Assembly: GCA_016867975.1 (NCBI GenBank)
Contig: VGIC01000009.1
Coordinates: 1 to 53,503, forward strand
Length of the DNA stretch: 53,503 bases
Direction: 5' to 3'
DNA from: Betaproteobacteria bacterium
GTDB taxonomy: Bacteria; Pseudomonadota; Gammaproteobacteria; Burkholderiales; Methylophilaceae
Under the pieces are notes generated by a model that saw nothing but the letters and a program-made list of their open reading frames with translations, searched no databases and was not told the origin of the DNA. The position numbers and the translations under genes were made by a program. This document shows, piece by piece, positions 8,735-16,999 of this stretch. How positions within the stretch are numbered: position 1 is the first letter of the stretch; each line of letters begins with the position of its first letter.

Positions 8735-9066
8735 TTATGTGTTATTACCTTTGTCGTCATTCTGGCGCAGGCCAGAATCCAGACCAAGTATTTCAGTATA
8801 TAAATCTTGCCAGTTTGGATTAAATTGCTCTATAAGGCGTATTTTCCAAACTCGCTTCCAGAATTTAAGCGCTTTTTCTCTCGTAATTGCAGATTCCATG
8901 GTTTCATGAGGTTCATACCAAACCAAAGTATGTAATTTGTACTTCTTGGTAAGCCCTCTGCTACTTTATTTTTGTGTTGCCATATGCGTTTAATTAGGTC
9001 TGATGTAACGCCTATGTATAACGTTCCATTGCGCTGGTTTGTCATCATGTAAACACATGGTTGCAT
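8735..9066 (-). pseudogene. GIY-YIG endonuclease, single frameshift (copy C)
   Basis: From the ATG at 9066 the frame reads MQPCVYMMTNQRNGTLYIGV (GIY-YIG core), then SDLIKRIWQHKNKVAEG with the catalytic Arg region. Near 8955 one T is missing compared with an expected GGC-TTT-ACC; in the next frame the protein continues TKKYKLHTLVWYEPHETMES, AITREKALKFWKRVWKI, RLIEQFNPNWQDLYTEILG. The two overlapping frames together give one UvrC-N-terminus/YhbQ-type single-domain nuclease of about 95 residues. The last residues, [15 protein letters not shown], are encoded by the terminal repeat itself. A sequencing error or programmed shift is possible, but simple decay is likelier. Confidence 0.82.
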
Positions 9067-9107
9067 ATTTGGTTTGTCTGGATTCTAGCCTACGCCAGAA
9101 TGACGAC
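8753..9107 (-). mobile_element. REP-bounded GIY-YIG element, copy C (most complete)
   Basis: The ends at 8753-8784 and 9076-9107 are 32-bp inverted repeats differing at two positions; both begin GTCGTCATTCTGGCG at the outer edge and contain the hairpin arms ATTCTGGC and GCCAGAAT. The interior is a GIY-YIG endonuclease gene in - orientation, complete apart from one frameshift. At about 355 bp this is the reference copy for the family, also seen at 3027-3327 and 4776-4925. It separates the decarboxylase from dcd. Confidence 0.82.
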
Positions 9108-9125
9108 CTTCCGAGGATTATGCAA

Positions 9126-9701
9126 TTAGATTTTTGGCAATGTTACACCGACTTGGCCTTGATATTTTCCACCACGGTCTTTGTAGCTGGTTTCGCAGAC
9201 GTCATCTTCGTCGGCTTCAAAAAACAGTACTTGTGCACAGCCTTCATTCGCATAAATCTTTGCTGGCAACGGTGTGGTGTTGCTGAACTCCAGTGTAACG
9301 TAGCCTTCCCACTCTGGCTCAAAAGGGGTCACATTTACAATGATACCGCAACGTGCATAGGTCGATTTTCCTAGGCAAACAGTTAAGACGTTGCGTGGAA
9401 TACGGAAATATTCGACCGTACGTGCCAGTGCGAACGAGTTAGGTGGGATGATGCAATAGTCTGCATTCACTTCAACAAATGAGTTGGGGTCAAAGTTCTT
9501 GGGGTCAACAATGGTGCTATTGAGATTGGTGAACAGCTTGAATTCTCTGGAACAGCGGATGTCGTAACCGTAACTTGACGTGCCATATGAAACCAAACGT
9601 TGACCATCCGGAGATGTTTTGACTTGCCCCGGCTCGAATGGCTCAATCATGCCGTGTTGTTCTGCCATTTTACGAATCCATTTGTCTGATTTAATGCTCA
9701 T
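9126..9701 (-). CDS. dcd: dCTP deaminase
   Basis: Deaminates dCTP to dUTP, feeding dUMP to thymidylate synthase. The 191 residues fit the trimeric bacterial enzyme (E. coli 193). Visible are [36 protein letters not shown], the catalytic region [20 protein letters not shown], and [21 protein letters not shown]. Upstream lies a long hairpin (9719-9777) that could end zwf transcripts or overlap the dcd promoter: TTGAAT and TATATA on the minus strand, 16 bp apart, fall within and just after it. Confidence 0.95.
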   Translation of the reverse strand: MSIKSDKWIRKMAEQHGMIEPFEPGQVKTSPDGQRLVSYGTSSYGYDIRCSREFKLFTNLNSTIVDPKNFDPNSFVEVNADYCIIPPNSFALARTVEYFRIPRNVLTVCLGKSTYARCGIIVNVTPFEPEWEGYVTLEFSNTTPLPAKIYANEGCAQVLFFEADEDDVCETSYKDRGGKYQGQVGVTLPKI

Positions 9702-9718
9702 AGGGATGCCTGCTATAT

Positions 9719-9777
9719 AAAAAACGATGCACTTTATTCAATGCGCGAAAATGAATTACGCATTATAAAGTGCATCG
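9719..9777 (-). terminator. Long hairpin plus T-run between zwf and dcd
   Basis: The arms 9725-9745 and 9759-9777 pair along 19 bp with a two-base bulge, the outer pairs being CGATGCAC/GTGCATCG. On the minus strand the structure is followed by six T (9724-9719), the form of an intrinsic terminator for zwf. The same bases contain a possible dcd promoter (TTGAAT ending in the stem, TATATA after the T-run), so it may instead be an operator. Confidence 0.5.
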
Positions 9778-9843
9778 GTTGTTAAAGGGTTAAAACTGTT
9801 AAAAATATGGGGGTCAATGCTTGTAGCTTCGGTCGCTACGCTT

Positions 9844-9875
9844 AACATTGCCATTTTTAATAAAATGGCAATGTT
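9844..9875. repeat. Perfect 14-bp inverted repeat downstream of zwf
   Basis: AACATTGCCATTTT (9844-9857) and AAAATGGCAATGTT (9862-9875) flank a TAAT loop, 20 bp after the zwf stop. No T-run follows on the minus strand, so it is more a 3'-end stabilising stem than an intrinsic terminator; role unknown. Confidence 0.6.
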
Positions 9876-9894
9876 AGCCTGCACTGCAAACACC

Positions 9895-11400
9895 TTAGTG
9901 TTTGTCACCACCCAGCTCAATGCTATACCGCCAGAATTGGTCTTCAGATTCGAAAATTACGCCAGACTCTTTAGGGTCGCGACTGCCAGCTACATACTGA
10001 TGCACGGGTGATGAGTCCTCGGCCCATGCTTTCACAATCGGATCCACTAGTTTCCATTGTGCTTCAACTTCACTGATATGCAGATATTGTGAAGGATCGC
10101 CTTCCATTAGGTTCAGCATCAATGTTTCATAGGAGTCGATGGTCTCATCGCTAGATTTTCGTTGAGGTGCATCAATGCTCATTGTACGTGTCGCGATATC
10201 TAAGCCTGGAATTTTTGATTCGATTTCCAATTTGATACATTCGCGCGGCTGGATATTAATGGTGAGCCAGTTTTGGTGTTGACCTTCAGTCAGTTGCATG
10301 GGGGCTTTTTTGAAGCGGATAGAGATGGCGGTATTGCCTTCATGCATGCGTTTTGCGGTGCGTACATAGAAAGGCACGCCCTGCCAGCGCGGATTGTCGA
10401 CGAACAGTTTCACCGCAGCATAGGTTTCTACTTGGCTGGATTCGATGCCATCTGTGTTGAGTTCATCTAAATAGCCACGCACGTTCTCACCATGACCATC
10501 ACCAACACAGACGCGACCTGCAGCGTACTGTGCACGGAAAGCCTGCTTGTTGATGTTGTTGACGTCAATGGGGCGAATCGACTGTAAAACTTTGATTTTT
10601 TCTGCGCGGATACTTTCAGGTTGCAAATCAGCAGGTTTTTCCATTGCAGTGAGGGCCAAAACCTGTAGCAAATGGCTTTGGAACATATCCCGCAGTGCAC
10701 CAGTGGCATTATAGAAGGTCGTGCGGTCGCCAACACCAAGTGTCTCGTTGTTGGTGATCTGTACATGGTCAATGTGATCTTTGTTCCAGAGTGGCTCAAA
10801 CATGGCGTTGGCAAAACGTGTCAGCATAATGCCTTGCACTGCTGATTTTCCTAGGTAGTGGTCGATGCGGTAAATCTGGCTTTCCTTGAGATGCTTGGTC
10901 AGTCTTGACTGTAAATCTTGTGCACTTGGTAGGTCGGTGCCGAAAGGTTTTTCAATCAATACACGGCGCCAGTATTTGCTTTCATCCAGCAAGCCTACGC
11001 CGGAGAGTTGCTCTACCACGGGGGCGAAATCGGTAGGGCGTACGGACAAGAAGTAGGCGAAGTTCTGTGGAAAGGTCTTTTCATCACTTAAAACGGTGCT
11101 CATTTTTTTGTAGGCGTCAGGATCTGAAGATGAATTCTCAAAGTAGTGATTACGAGCGATGAAGCGTTTAAAAACCTCTTCGTCATAGCCGTCTTTAAAT
11201 TTCTTATCCAGCATGCCCTTGATGTCTGCCAACCAGTTTTCACGTGTGACAGCGTTACGACCTACTGAGAGGATTGCCATATGCTCAGGCAGTCGACCTG
11301 CAGCATCTAATCTAAATAAACCAGGCATCAATTTTATACGTGACAGGTTGCCATTTGCGCCAAAAAGCACAAGCGTGCAGGGGTCGATTCTCTTTGCCAT
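9895..11400 (-). CDS. zwf: Glucose-6-phosphate 1-dehydrogenase
   Basis: Oxidises glucose 6-phosphate to 6-phosphogluconolactone with NAD(P)+. The 501-residue protein has the dinucleotide loop LVLFGANGNLSRIKLMP (the usual GASGDL is here GANGNL), the active-site signature RIDHYLGKSAVQGI, and RWQGVPFYVRTAKRM. In methylotrophs with the ribulose-monophosphate pathway this enzyme starts the cyclic dissimilation of formaldehyde; that role here is inference from the presumed host. pgl, the next enzyme, is divergent across a 68-119 bp gap. Confidence 0.95.
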   Translation of the reverse strand: MAKRIDPCTLVLFGANGNLSRIKLMPGLFRLDAAGRLPEHMAILSVGRNAVTRENWLADIKGMLDKKFKDGYDEEVFKRFIARNHYFENSSSDPDAYKKMSTVLSDEKTFPQNFAYFLSVRPTDFAPVVEQLSGVGLLDESKYWRRVLIEKPFGTDLPSAQDLQSRLTKHLKESQIYRIDHYLGKSAVQGIMLTRFANAMFEPLWNKDHIDHVQITNNETLGVGDRTTFYNATGALRDMFQSHLLQVLALTAMEKPADLQPESIRAEKIKVLQSIRPIDVNNINKQAFRAQYAAGRVCVGDGHGENVRGYLDELNTDGIESSQVETYAAVKLFVDNPRWQGVPFYVRTAKRMHEGNTAISIRFKKAPMQLTEGQHQNWLTINIQPRECIKLEIESKIPGLDIATRTMSIDAPQRKSSDETIDSYETLMLNLMEGDPSQYLHISEVEAQWKLVDPIVKAWAEDSSPVHQYVAGSRDPKESGVIFESEDQFWRYSIELGGDKH

Positions 11401-11519
11401 TATTTAAATCTCTCTTCGTGGGAATTTAGAAAGTTTGACGCTACTTTAAGTTAGAATAGCGCCTCGCTATGTTGCGTCATTTATCACCGACATTATACCG
11501 AAAAAGGCATCATTTTTTT

Positions 11520-12257
11520 ATGCAAAGTTCACAGACTCATCAAACCGAAATGACACCAGTTAAAACACTTACCCTTGCTAACAATCAAACAACCCATTGG
11601 TATCGATTTGTCACGCAGGATGAGATTAATCAGGCCACACTAAAGCGTATTTTGCAGACAGCGAGTGAGTCGATTGCCCAGTATGGTAGTTTCTTGATTG
11701 TATTAGCGGGGGGTAGTACGCCTAAAAGTGTGTATCAACTCCTGGCAAAAGAGCAGGCAGATTGGGCGAATTGGCATGTTTACCACAATGATGATCGCTG
11801 TCTGCCAGTAGAGGATACAGAACGAAACAGTAAAATAGCGCGTGATGCGTGGTTGAATCATGTCGCAATCCCGGCAAATCAGATTCATGATATTCCAGCT
11901 GAGTTGGGTAATGTAGAAGGTGCCAAAGCTTATGCCAACACATTGGCGGGCGTACGCAGATTTGATCTAGTCTTACTGGGGCTGGGTGAGGATGGTCATA
12001 CTGCAAGTTTGTTTCCGAATCATGCTGTGGATAATAGTGCAGATGCTGTGCCTGTGTTCGATTCTCCCAAGCCGCCAGCGCATCGCGTGACGATTAGTCA
12101 AGCACGGTTAAACGATACGCACCATGTGATTTTCTTGGTCACGGGCGCCGGCAAACAGGATGCAGTGAATCGCTGGCTCGGTGGAGAGTCGATTCCTGCC
12201 ACGCTGATCGCACCGAGTGGTGGTGTCGATGTTTACAGCTTTGGCGTCAATTTTTAA
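11520..12257 (+). CDS. pgl: 6-phosphogluconolactonase
   Basis: Hydrolyses the lactone made by Zwf. Motifs: IVLAGGSTPKSVYQLLA, the ExxxWxxxxxxxxDDRCLP-type segment (WHVYHNDDRCLPVEDTERNSK), DLVLLGLGEDGHTASLFP and the late FLVTGAGKQDAVNRWL, which are those of the DevB/SOL family. About 245 residues from 11520. Three in-frame ATGs exist (11469, 11520, 11550); 11469 would lie only a few bases after a possible -10 (TAGAAT, 11452-11457), so 11520 was chosen, with AAGG 12 bases upstream. The start is uncertain. Confidence 0.9.
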   Translation: MQSSQTHQTEMTPVKTLTLANNQTTHWYRFVTQDEINQATLKRILQTASESIAQYGSFLIVLAGGSTPKSVYQLLAKEQADWANWHVYHNDDRCLPVEDTERNSKIARDAWLNHVAIPANQIHDIPAELGNVEGAKAYANTLAGVRRFDLVLLGLGEDGHTASLFPNHAVDNSADAVPVFDSPKPPAHRVTISQARLNDTHHVIFLVTGAGKQDAVNRWLGGESIPATLIAPSGGVDVYSFGVNF

Positions 12258-12281
12258 TTTGTAGTGCTTATTGATCGGTAT

Positions 12282-13370
12282 TTAGGTGTTTTGAATCACA
12301 ATGTTCGGAAATTTAGTACGGTAATCCGCACTTGAATTGGCGATTTTAATCGCCGTCTTACGAGCAATCTCTTTATAAATAGAGGCGATTTTTCCTTCTG
12401 GTTCGGCGATGACGGTGGGTTTGCCACTGTCGGCCTGGGTTCGGATACTGATATCCAATGGAAGCTCACCTAAAAGATCGACTTGGTAATCTTTTGCCAT
12501 CAACTCCCCGCCCCCTGCACCGAAAATGTGTTCTTCATGGCCACATTGGGAACAGATGTGCGTGCTCATGTTCTCAACAATGCCCAAGATGGGGATGTTG
12601 ACCTTTTCGAACATTTTTAATCCCTTGCGAGCATCCAGCAGGGCAACATCCTGTGGTGTGGTGATAATGATAGCGCCCGTCACAGGGATTTTTTGAGCCA
12701 AAGTCAGCTGGATATCGCCTGTGCCTGGTGGTAGGTCAATGACCAAGTAGTCTAAATCATGCCAGTTGGTTTCACGGAGCAATTGCTCCAGGGCTCCTGT
12801 GACCATCGGGCCACGCCATACCATCGGCGTGTCTTCATCAATCAGAAAGCCGATCGACATCGCTTGAATGCCGTGAGCCTGCATAGGCTCCATACTTTTC
12901 CCGTCTAAGCTTTCAGGGCGTCCGCTGATTCCGAGCATCTGTGGCTGGCTGGGGCCATAAATGTCTGCGTCTAATAGACCAACGGTTGCACCTTCCGCTG
13001 CCAGTGCTAATGCCAAGTTCACAGAGGTGGTCGATTTGCCTACACCGCCTTTGCCTGAGGCTACTGCGATGATGTTTTTTACATTGGGCAATAGACTGAC
13101 ACCTTGCTGTGCCTTGTGGGCAATGATTTTGCTGCTGACATTGACCGTTAGCTTTCCAATGCTGCCTAGGCTCAGTAGCGCATTGGCAATCAGTTTTTGG
13201 ATGTCGTCTTTAATGGATTTTGCAGGGTAACCGAGAACAATGTCGAGACTAACCTCATCACCGTTGATTTTGATGTTTCTTGCTGATTTGCTGCTTACAA
13301 AGTCTTTGCCTGTGTTAGGGTCTATGGTGACTTTTAGCGTGCTTTGAATGAGTAGCTCTGAGATTGCCAT
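12282..13370 (-). CDS. apbC: Mrp/ApbC iron-sulfur carrier ATPase
   Basis: A P-loop scaffold or carrier that delivers Fe-S clusters to apoproteins in the cytoplasm. An N-terminal MIP18-like (DUF59) domain (about 1-85) precedes the deviant Walker A IIAVASGKGGVGKSTTSVNLAL. DADIYGPSQPQML, MVWRGPMVTGALEQLL, DLPPGTGDIQLTLAQ and the cluster-binding CSQCGHEEHIFG (CxxC) follow. The ATG at 13370 (MAISELLIQSTLK) gives 362 residues; a GTG at 13403 is possible. Divergent from metG, the same neighbourhood as in E. coli. Confidence 0.93.
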   Translation of the reverse strand: MAISELLIQSTLKVTIDPNTGKDFVSSKSARNIKINGDEVSLDIVLGYPAKSIKDDIQKLIANALLSLGSIGKLTVNVSSKIIAHKAQQGVSLLPNVKNIIAVASGKGGVGKSTTSVNLALALAAEGATVGLLDADIYGPSQPQMLGISGRPESLDGKSMEPMQAHGIQAMSIGFLIDEDTPMVWRGPMVTGALEQLLRETNWHDLDYLVIDLPPGTGDIQLTLAQKIPVTGAIIITTPQDVALLDARKGLKMFEKVNIPILGIVENMSTHICSQCGHEEHIFGAGGGELMAKDYQVDLLGELPLDISIRTQADSGKPTVIAEPEGKIASIYKEIARKTAIKIANSSADYRTKFPNIVIQNT

Positions 13371-13552
13371 TGATATATTTGATCCTTGCAGTGGTACGAT
13401 CACTTGAGTAGAAAGATGGGAGATTTTACCTGATTAACAGTTGTAATTGTGTGCATGATAGAGGTGGTTTGTTTTGCGCTTGCAAAATAGAATGGGTGAA
13501 CGATGCGTGATTTGTTAGAATGTCGTTTTAGCTTAATAGATTCATTTATCTC

Positions 13553-15628
13553 ATGGCAACAGAAAATAGCCCTCGTAAAATCTTAGTGACATCAGCCCTG
13601 CCTTATGCGAATGGTAGTATCCATCTTGGGCATCTGGTGGAGTATATCCAAACCGATATCTGGGTGCGATTCCAGAAGATGCAGGGTCATACCGTCCATT
13701 ACGTCTGTGCAGATGACACGCATGGTACACCGATTATGCTAAGAGCAGAGAAAGAGGGCGTTACACCGGAAACGTTGATTGCCAATGTGCACCAAGAGCA
13801 TTCAGCAGATTTCGCAGACTTTCTGGTGCAGTTTGATCATTACTATTCCACCAATGCGCCTGAAAATAAAGAGCTGTCTCAGGGTATCTATAAAAAACTC
13901 AAGGCGAACGGCAAGATCGCGACCAAGACCATTGAGCAGTTTTTTGATCCAGTTAAAAATATGTTCTTGCCAGATCGTTTCATTAAAGGCGAATGTCCGA
14001 AATGCCATGCAAAAGACCAGTATGGCGATAGTTGCGAAGTCTGTGGCGCAACTTATAACCCGACTGAGCTGATCAATGCTTACTCTGCAGTGTCTGGTGC
14101 AGCCCCTGTGCGTAAAGAGACTGAGCATTATTTCTTCAAGCTTTCTGAATGTGAGCAGTTTCTGAAAGACTGGACGCGTTCTGGCACGCTTCAGGGTGAG
14201 GCCGCTAACAAAATGGGTGAGTGGTTCGAGAATGGTCTTAATGATTGGGATATCTCACGTGATGCGCCTTATTTTGGTTTTGAGATTCCAGATGCGCCAG
14301 GCAAGTATTTTTATGTCTGGCTCGATGCGCCAATCGGATATATGGCGAGTTTCAAGAAGTTGTGTGCTGATCAGGGTTTAGATTTTGATGAATACTGGAA
14401 GAAAGATTCTTCAACAGAGCTTTATCATTTTATCGGTAAAGACATTCTTTATTTTCATGCCTTATTCTGGCCAGCAACCCTAGAGTACAGCGAACACCGT
14501 AAACCCACGCAGATATTTGCTCACGGGTTCTTAACCGTCAATGGTGAGAAGATGAGTAAGTCGCGCGGTACTTTTATTACGGCACGCAGTTATTTGGATC
14601 ACATTAAGAATCCGGAGTATTTGCGCTATTACTATGCGGCCAAGTTGAACAGCACGATGGAAGATATCGACTTGAATCTAGAAGATTTTGTCGCACGTGT
14701 GAATAGTGATTTGGTGGGTAAGTACATCAATATCGCCAGTAGAACGGCAGGCTTTATCAACAAGCGTTTTTCAGGCAAATTAAACCCGTCAGTGAATCAT
14801 GCTGTGGTGGCTGAGATCAAGGGCTCAGCTCAAGTCTTGGTAGATAGTTATACTGAGCGCGAGTACGGCAAAGCATTGCGCGAGATTATGCGGTTGGCAG
14901 ATATTGCCAATGGCTTTGTGGCTGAAAAAGCGCCTTGGGTCATCGCGAAGCAGGAAGGGCAGGACGTACTATTGCAGCAGGTCTGTTCTGATGCGCTGGA
15001 AATGTTCCGCCTGCTGACGCTGTATCTCAAGCCTGTGCTACCAAAACTAGCCACTGAGATTGAGCAGTTCCTGAACATAGCACCATTAACGTGGGCGGCT
15101 GTGGATGCCACTCTAGAAGCTAACCATACCATCAATGCTTATGAACACTTGATTACACGTGTTGATGTTAAACAGATAGAAGCGATGACCGAAGCCAATA
15201 AAGAAAACCTGCAGGCAACAACTGCACCACAATCTCACTCTGAGCAACGCCATGCGGCACATCAGCAGAATGAGGCAAATACAGCCGCTACTGAGGCTGA
15301 ATATATCAGCATTGATGATTTCACCAAGGTGGATTTACGTATCGCTAAAATCGTGGATGCGGAGCATGTCGAAGGGGCCGAAAAGCTACTGAAGCTGACA
15401 CTAGATATTGGTGAAGATAAGCCGCGTCAGGTATTTGCAGGCATCAAGTCAGCCTATGATCCTATGGCTTTGGTTGGACGTCTAACCGTGATGGTGGCGA
15501 ATCTAGCACCGCGTAAAATGAAGTTTGGTATGAGCGAAGGCATGGTGCTGGCCGCCAGTGATGAGCGTGGTGGGCCATTTATTTTGTCACCTGATGTGGG
15601 TGCGCAGCCTGGTATGCGCGTTAAGTAG
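13553..15628 (+). CDS. metG: Methionyl-tRNA synthetase
   Basis: Class I synthetase of 691 residues. HIGH-type signature [15 protein letters not shown], zinc knuckle [18 protein letters not shown] (four Cys), ligand loop [13 protein letters not shown] and [11 protein letters not shown] are in order. A linker rich in Gln, Ala and His (about 545-580) leads to a C-terminal EMAP/Trbp111-like tRNA-binding and dimerisation domain ([23 protein letters not shown] to the end). A perfect 18-bp bidirectional terminator follows the stop by 22 bp. Confidence 0.96.
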   Translation: MATENSPRKILVTSALPYANGSIHLGHLVEYIQTDIWVRFQKMQGHTVHYVCADDTHGTPIMLRAEKEGVTPETLIANVHQEHSADFADFLVQFDHYYSTNAPENKELSQGIYKKLKANGKIATKTIEQFFDPVKNMFLPDRFIKGECPKCHAKDQYGDSCEVCGATYNPTELINAYSAVSGAAPVRKETEHYFFKLSECEQFLKDWTRSGTLQGEAANKMGEWFENGLNDWDISRDAPYFGFEIPDAPGKYFYVWLDAPIGYMASFKKLCADQGLDFDEYWKKDSSTELYHFIGKDILYFHALFWPATLEYSEHRKPTQIFAHGFLTVNGEKMSKSRGTFITARSYLDHIKNPEYLRYYYAAKLNSTMEDIDLNLEDFVARVNSDLVGKYINIASRTAGFINKRFSGKLNPSVNHAVVAEIKGSAQVLVDSYTEREYGKALREIMRLADIANGFVAEKAPWVIAKQEGQDVLLQQVCSDALEMFRLLTLYLKPVLPKLATEIEQFLNIAPLTWAAVDATLEANHTINAYEHLITRVDVKQIEAMTEANKENLQATTAPQSHSEQRHAAHQQNEANTAATEAEYISIDDFTKVDLRIAKIVDAEHVEGAEKLLKLTLDIGEDKPRQVFAGIKSAYDPMALVGRLTVMVANLAPRKMKFGMSEGMVLAASDERGGPFILSPDVGAQPGMRVK

Positions 15629-15650
15629 AATCTAATTGATATTGACTTAG

Positions 15651-15690
15651 CCCATCAAAAAACCCCGCCAACGCGGGGTTTTTTGATGGG
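15651..15690. terminator. Bidirectional intrinsic terminator between metG and comEA-like gene
   Basis: Perfect 18-bp stem with loop CAAC: the core ACCCCGC/GCGGGGT is flanked by A6 and T6 runs, with outer CCCATC/GATGGG. It serves metG on the plus strand and the comEA-like gene on the minus strand, which converge here. Confidence 0.93.
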
Positions 15691-15704
15691 GGTTGCCGGA
15701 GTGG

Positions 15705-16142
15705 CTATTTATTGCTTGTAGCTTTTTTATTGATAACTTTCTTCTCTGTTTTAGTATCATTTTTTGTCGGTTTTTCTTGTTTTACTTCTTTGCTACCAGC
15801 TGTCTTGCCACTGGAGGCTGTCTTCTCATTACCTACAGATTTTGTTTCATTTGCTGGTTTGCTATCGTTAGGTGAGGTCTTGGTTGTTTTGCCACTTAGT
15901 GTTACATTTTTTCTGACTGACTCCAAAGTTTTATTGCCTATACCATTCACCTTTTCCAGTTCATCTACTGACTTAAATCCACCGCTCTTTTTACGGTAAT
16001 CAATAATTGCCTTAGCTTTAACCGGTCCAATGCCATCCAAACTCTCTAACTCGGCTTGAGTTGCTGTATTGAGATTAACAGCGGCTAAGGCACTAAAACT
16101 CAAGCTCATAAAAGCAATCAATGCTAACAATATTTTTTTCAT
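15705..16142 (-). CDS. ComEA-like helix-hairpin-helix secreted protein
   Basis: 145 residues: a signal peptide (MKKILLALIAFMSLSFSALAA), then a tandem helix-hairpin-helix unit (NLNTATQAELESLDGIGP, AKAIIDYRKKSGGFKS, LEKVNGIGNKTLESVRKNV), then a low-complexity Lys/Thr/Ser tail of about 60 residues. The HhH unit is that of ComEA, the periplasmic DNA receptor of natural competence. The short ComEA-like proteins of Gram-negatives bind DNA in the periplasm; the long basic tail is unusual and could add DNA affinity. Whether this host is competent cannot be judged here. Confidence 0.82.
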   Translation of the reverse strand: MKKILLALIAFMSLSFSALAAVNLNTATQAELESLDGIGPVKAKAIIDYRKKSGGFKSVDELEKVNGIGNKTLESVRKNVTLSGKTTKTSPNDSKPANETKSVGNEKTASSGKTAGSKEVKQEKPTKNDTKTEKKVINKKATSNK

Positions 16143-16259
16143 GTAGATTCTCCGAAATTAGGTAAGTAGTTTAACCATTTGTGGCTTTAATTCATACGGC
16201 GAGAATGCATCATAGCCCATGTCATTCTATTCCTACAACTAGGCTGAGTTGTGATGCGC

Positions 16260-16952
16260 TTAACTACACTCGATATGGATAGCTTCTAATGCTTTTAGTG
16301 GATCAGTTGCTTGGGTAATGGGTCTGCCTATCACCAAATAACTAGATCCATTTCTCAATGCATCAGTTGGTGTGACGACGCGTGACTGATCATCTTGGTT
16401 GGCGTTGGCAGGTCGGATTCCCGGAGTAACTAAACAGAAGTTTTTATCAAACTGATTGCGTAGCAAGGGTGCCTCTAGCGCTGAACACACAACCCCATCA
16501 AGCCCCGCTTGATGCGTTAATGTGGCTAAATTGAGTACGTGTTTAGTTAAGTCAGTCTGTATGCCGATTTGGTGCAGTGTTTGCTGATTCATGCTTGTGA
16601 GAACGGTAACTGCAATCAGAAGTGGCTTCTCTTTGCTGCTATCTACTGCCTGTTTGGCCGCCTGCATCATTTCTACCCCTCCGCTGGCGTGAACATTCAG
16701 CATCCAAATCCCTAGATTGCTTGCCGCGGTACAGGCTTTGGCGACGGTATTGGGAATGTCATGAAATTTTAAATCAAGAAAGACTCCGAAGTTAGAGCGT
16801 ACAAGACTTTCGACGAACTGTGGGCCAGCTGAAGTGAAGAGCTCTTTGCCAACTTTTAGTCGACATAGTGTAGGGTCAAGTTTCTCAACTAAGTCGCGTG
16901 CACTATTAGCATCGGCATAATCAAGTGCAACAATGATTTTTGGGTCATTCAT
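16260..16952 (-). CDS. pyrF: Orotidine 5'-phosphate decarboxylase
   Basis: Last step of UMP synthesis. 230 residues, TIM barrel, with the catalytic Lys/Asp array in FLDLKFHDIPNTVAKA, the early IIVALDYADANSA and the phosphate-binding VTPGIRPAN and YLVIGRPITQATDP loops. It follows lapB at 47 bp in the same direction, a pairing common in Gram-negative bacteria (yciM-pyrF in E. coli), so the two are probably cotranscribed. Confidence 0.95.
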   Translation of the reverse strand: MNDPKIIVALDYADANSARDLVEKLDPTLCRLKVGKELFTSAGPQFVESLVRSNFGVFLDLKFHDIPNTVAKACTAASNLGIWMLNVHASGGVEMMQAAKQAVDSSKEKPLLIAVTVLTSMNQQTLHQIGIQTDLTKHVLNLATLTHQAGLDGVVCSALEAPLLRNQFDKNFCLVTPGIRPANANQDDQSRVVTPTDALRNGSSYLVIGRPITQATDPLKALEAIHIECS

Positions 16953-16999
16953 AAGATTTAGATCGCTAGTAGGTTATGGATACGCGTTGCTAGGTAGCA

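Noticed and set aside
8945-8965. Programmed frameshift in the GIY-YIG gene
   Set aside because: No slippery heptamer or downstream structure seen, and the two sister copies are decayed, so mutation is simpler.
11435-11457. TTGACG and TAGAAT before pgl as a sigma-70 promoter
   Set aside because: The spacer is only 11 bp, too short for the pair to act together; the -10 alone may still be used.
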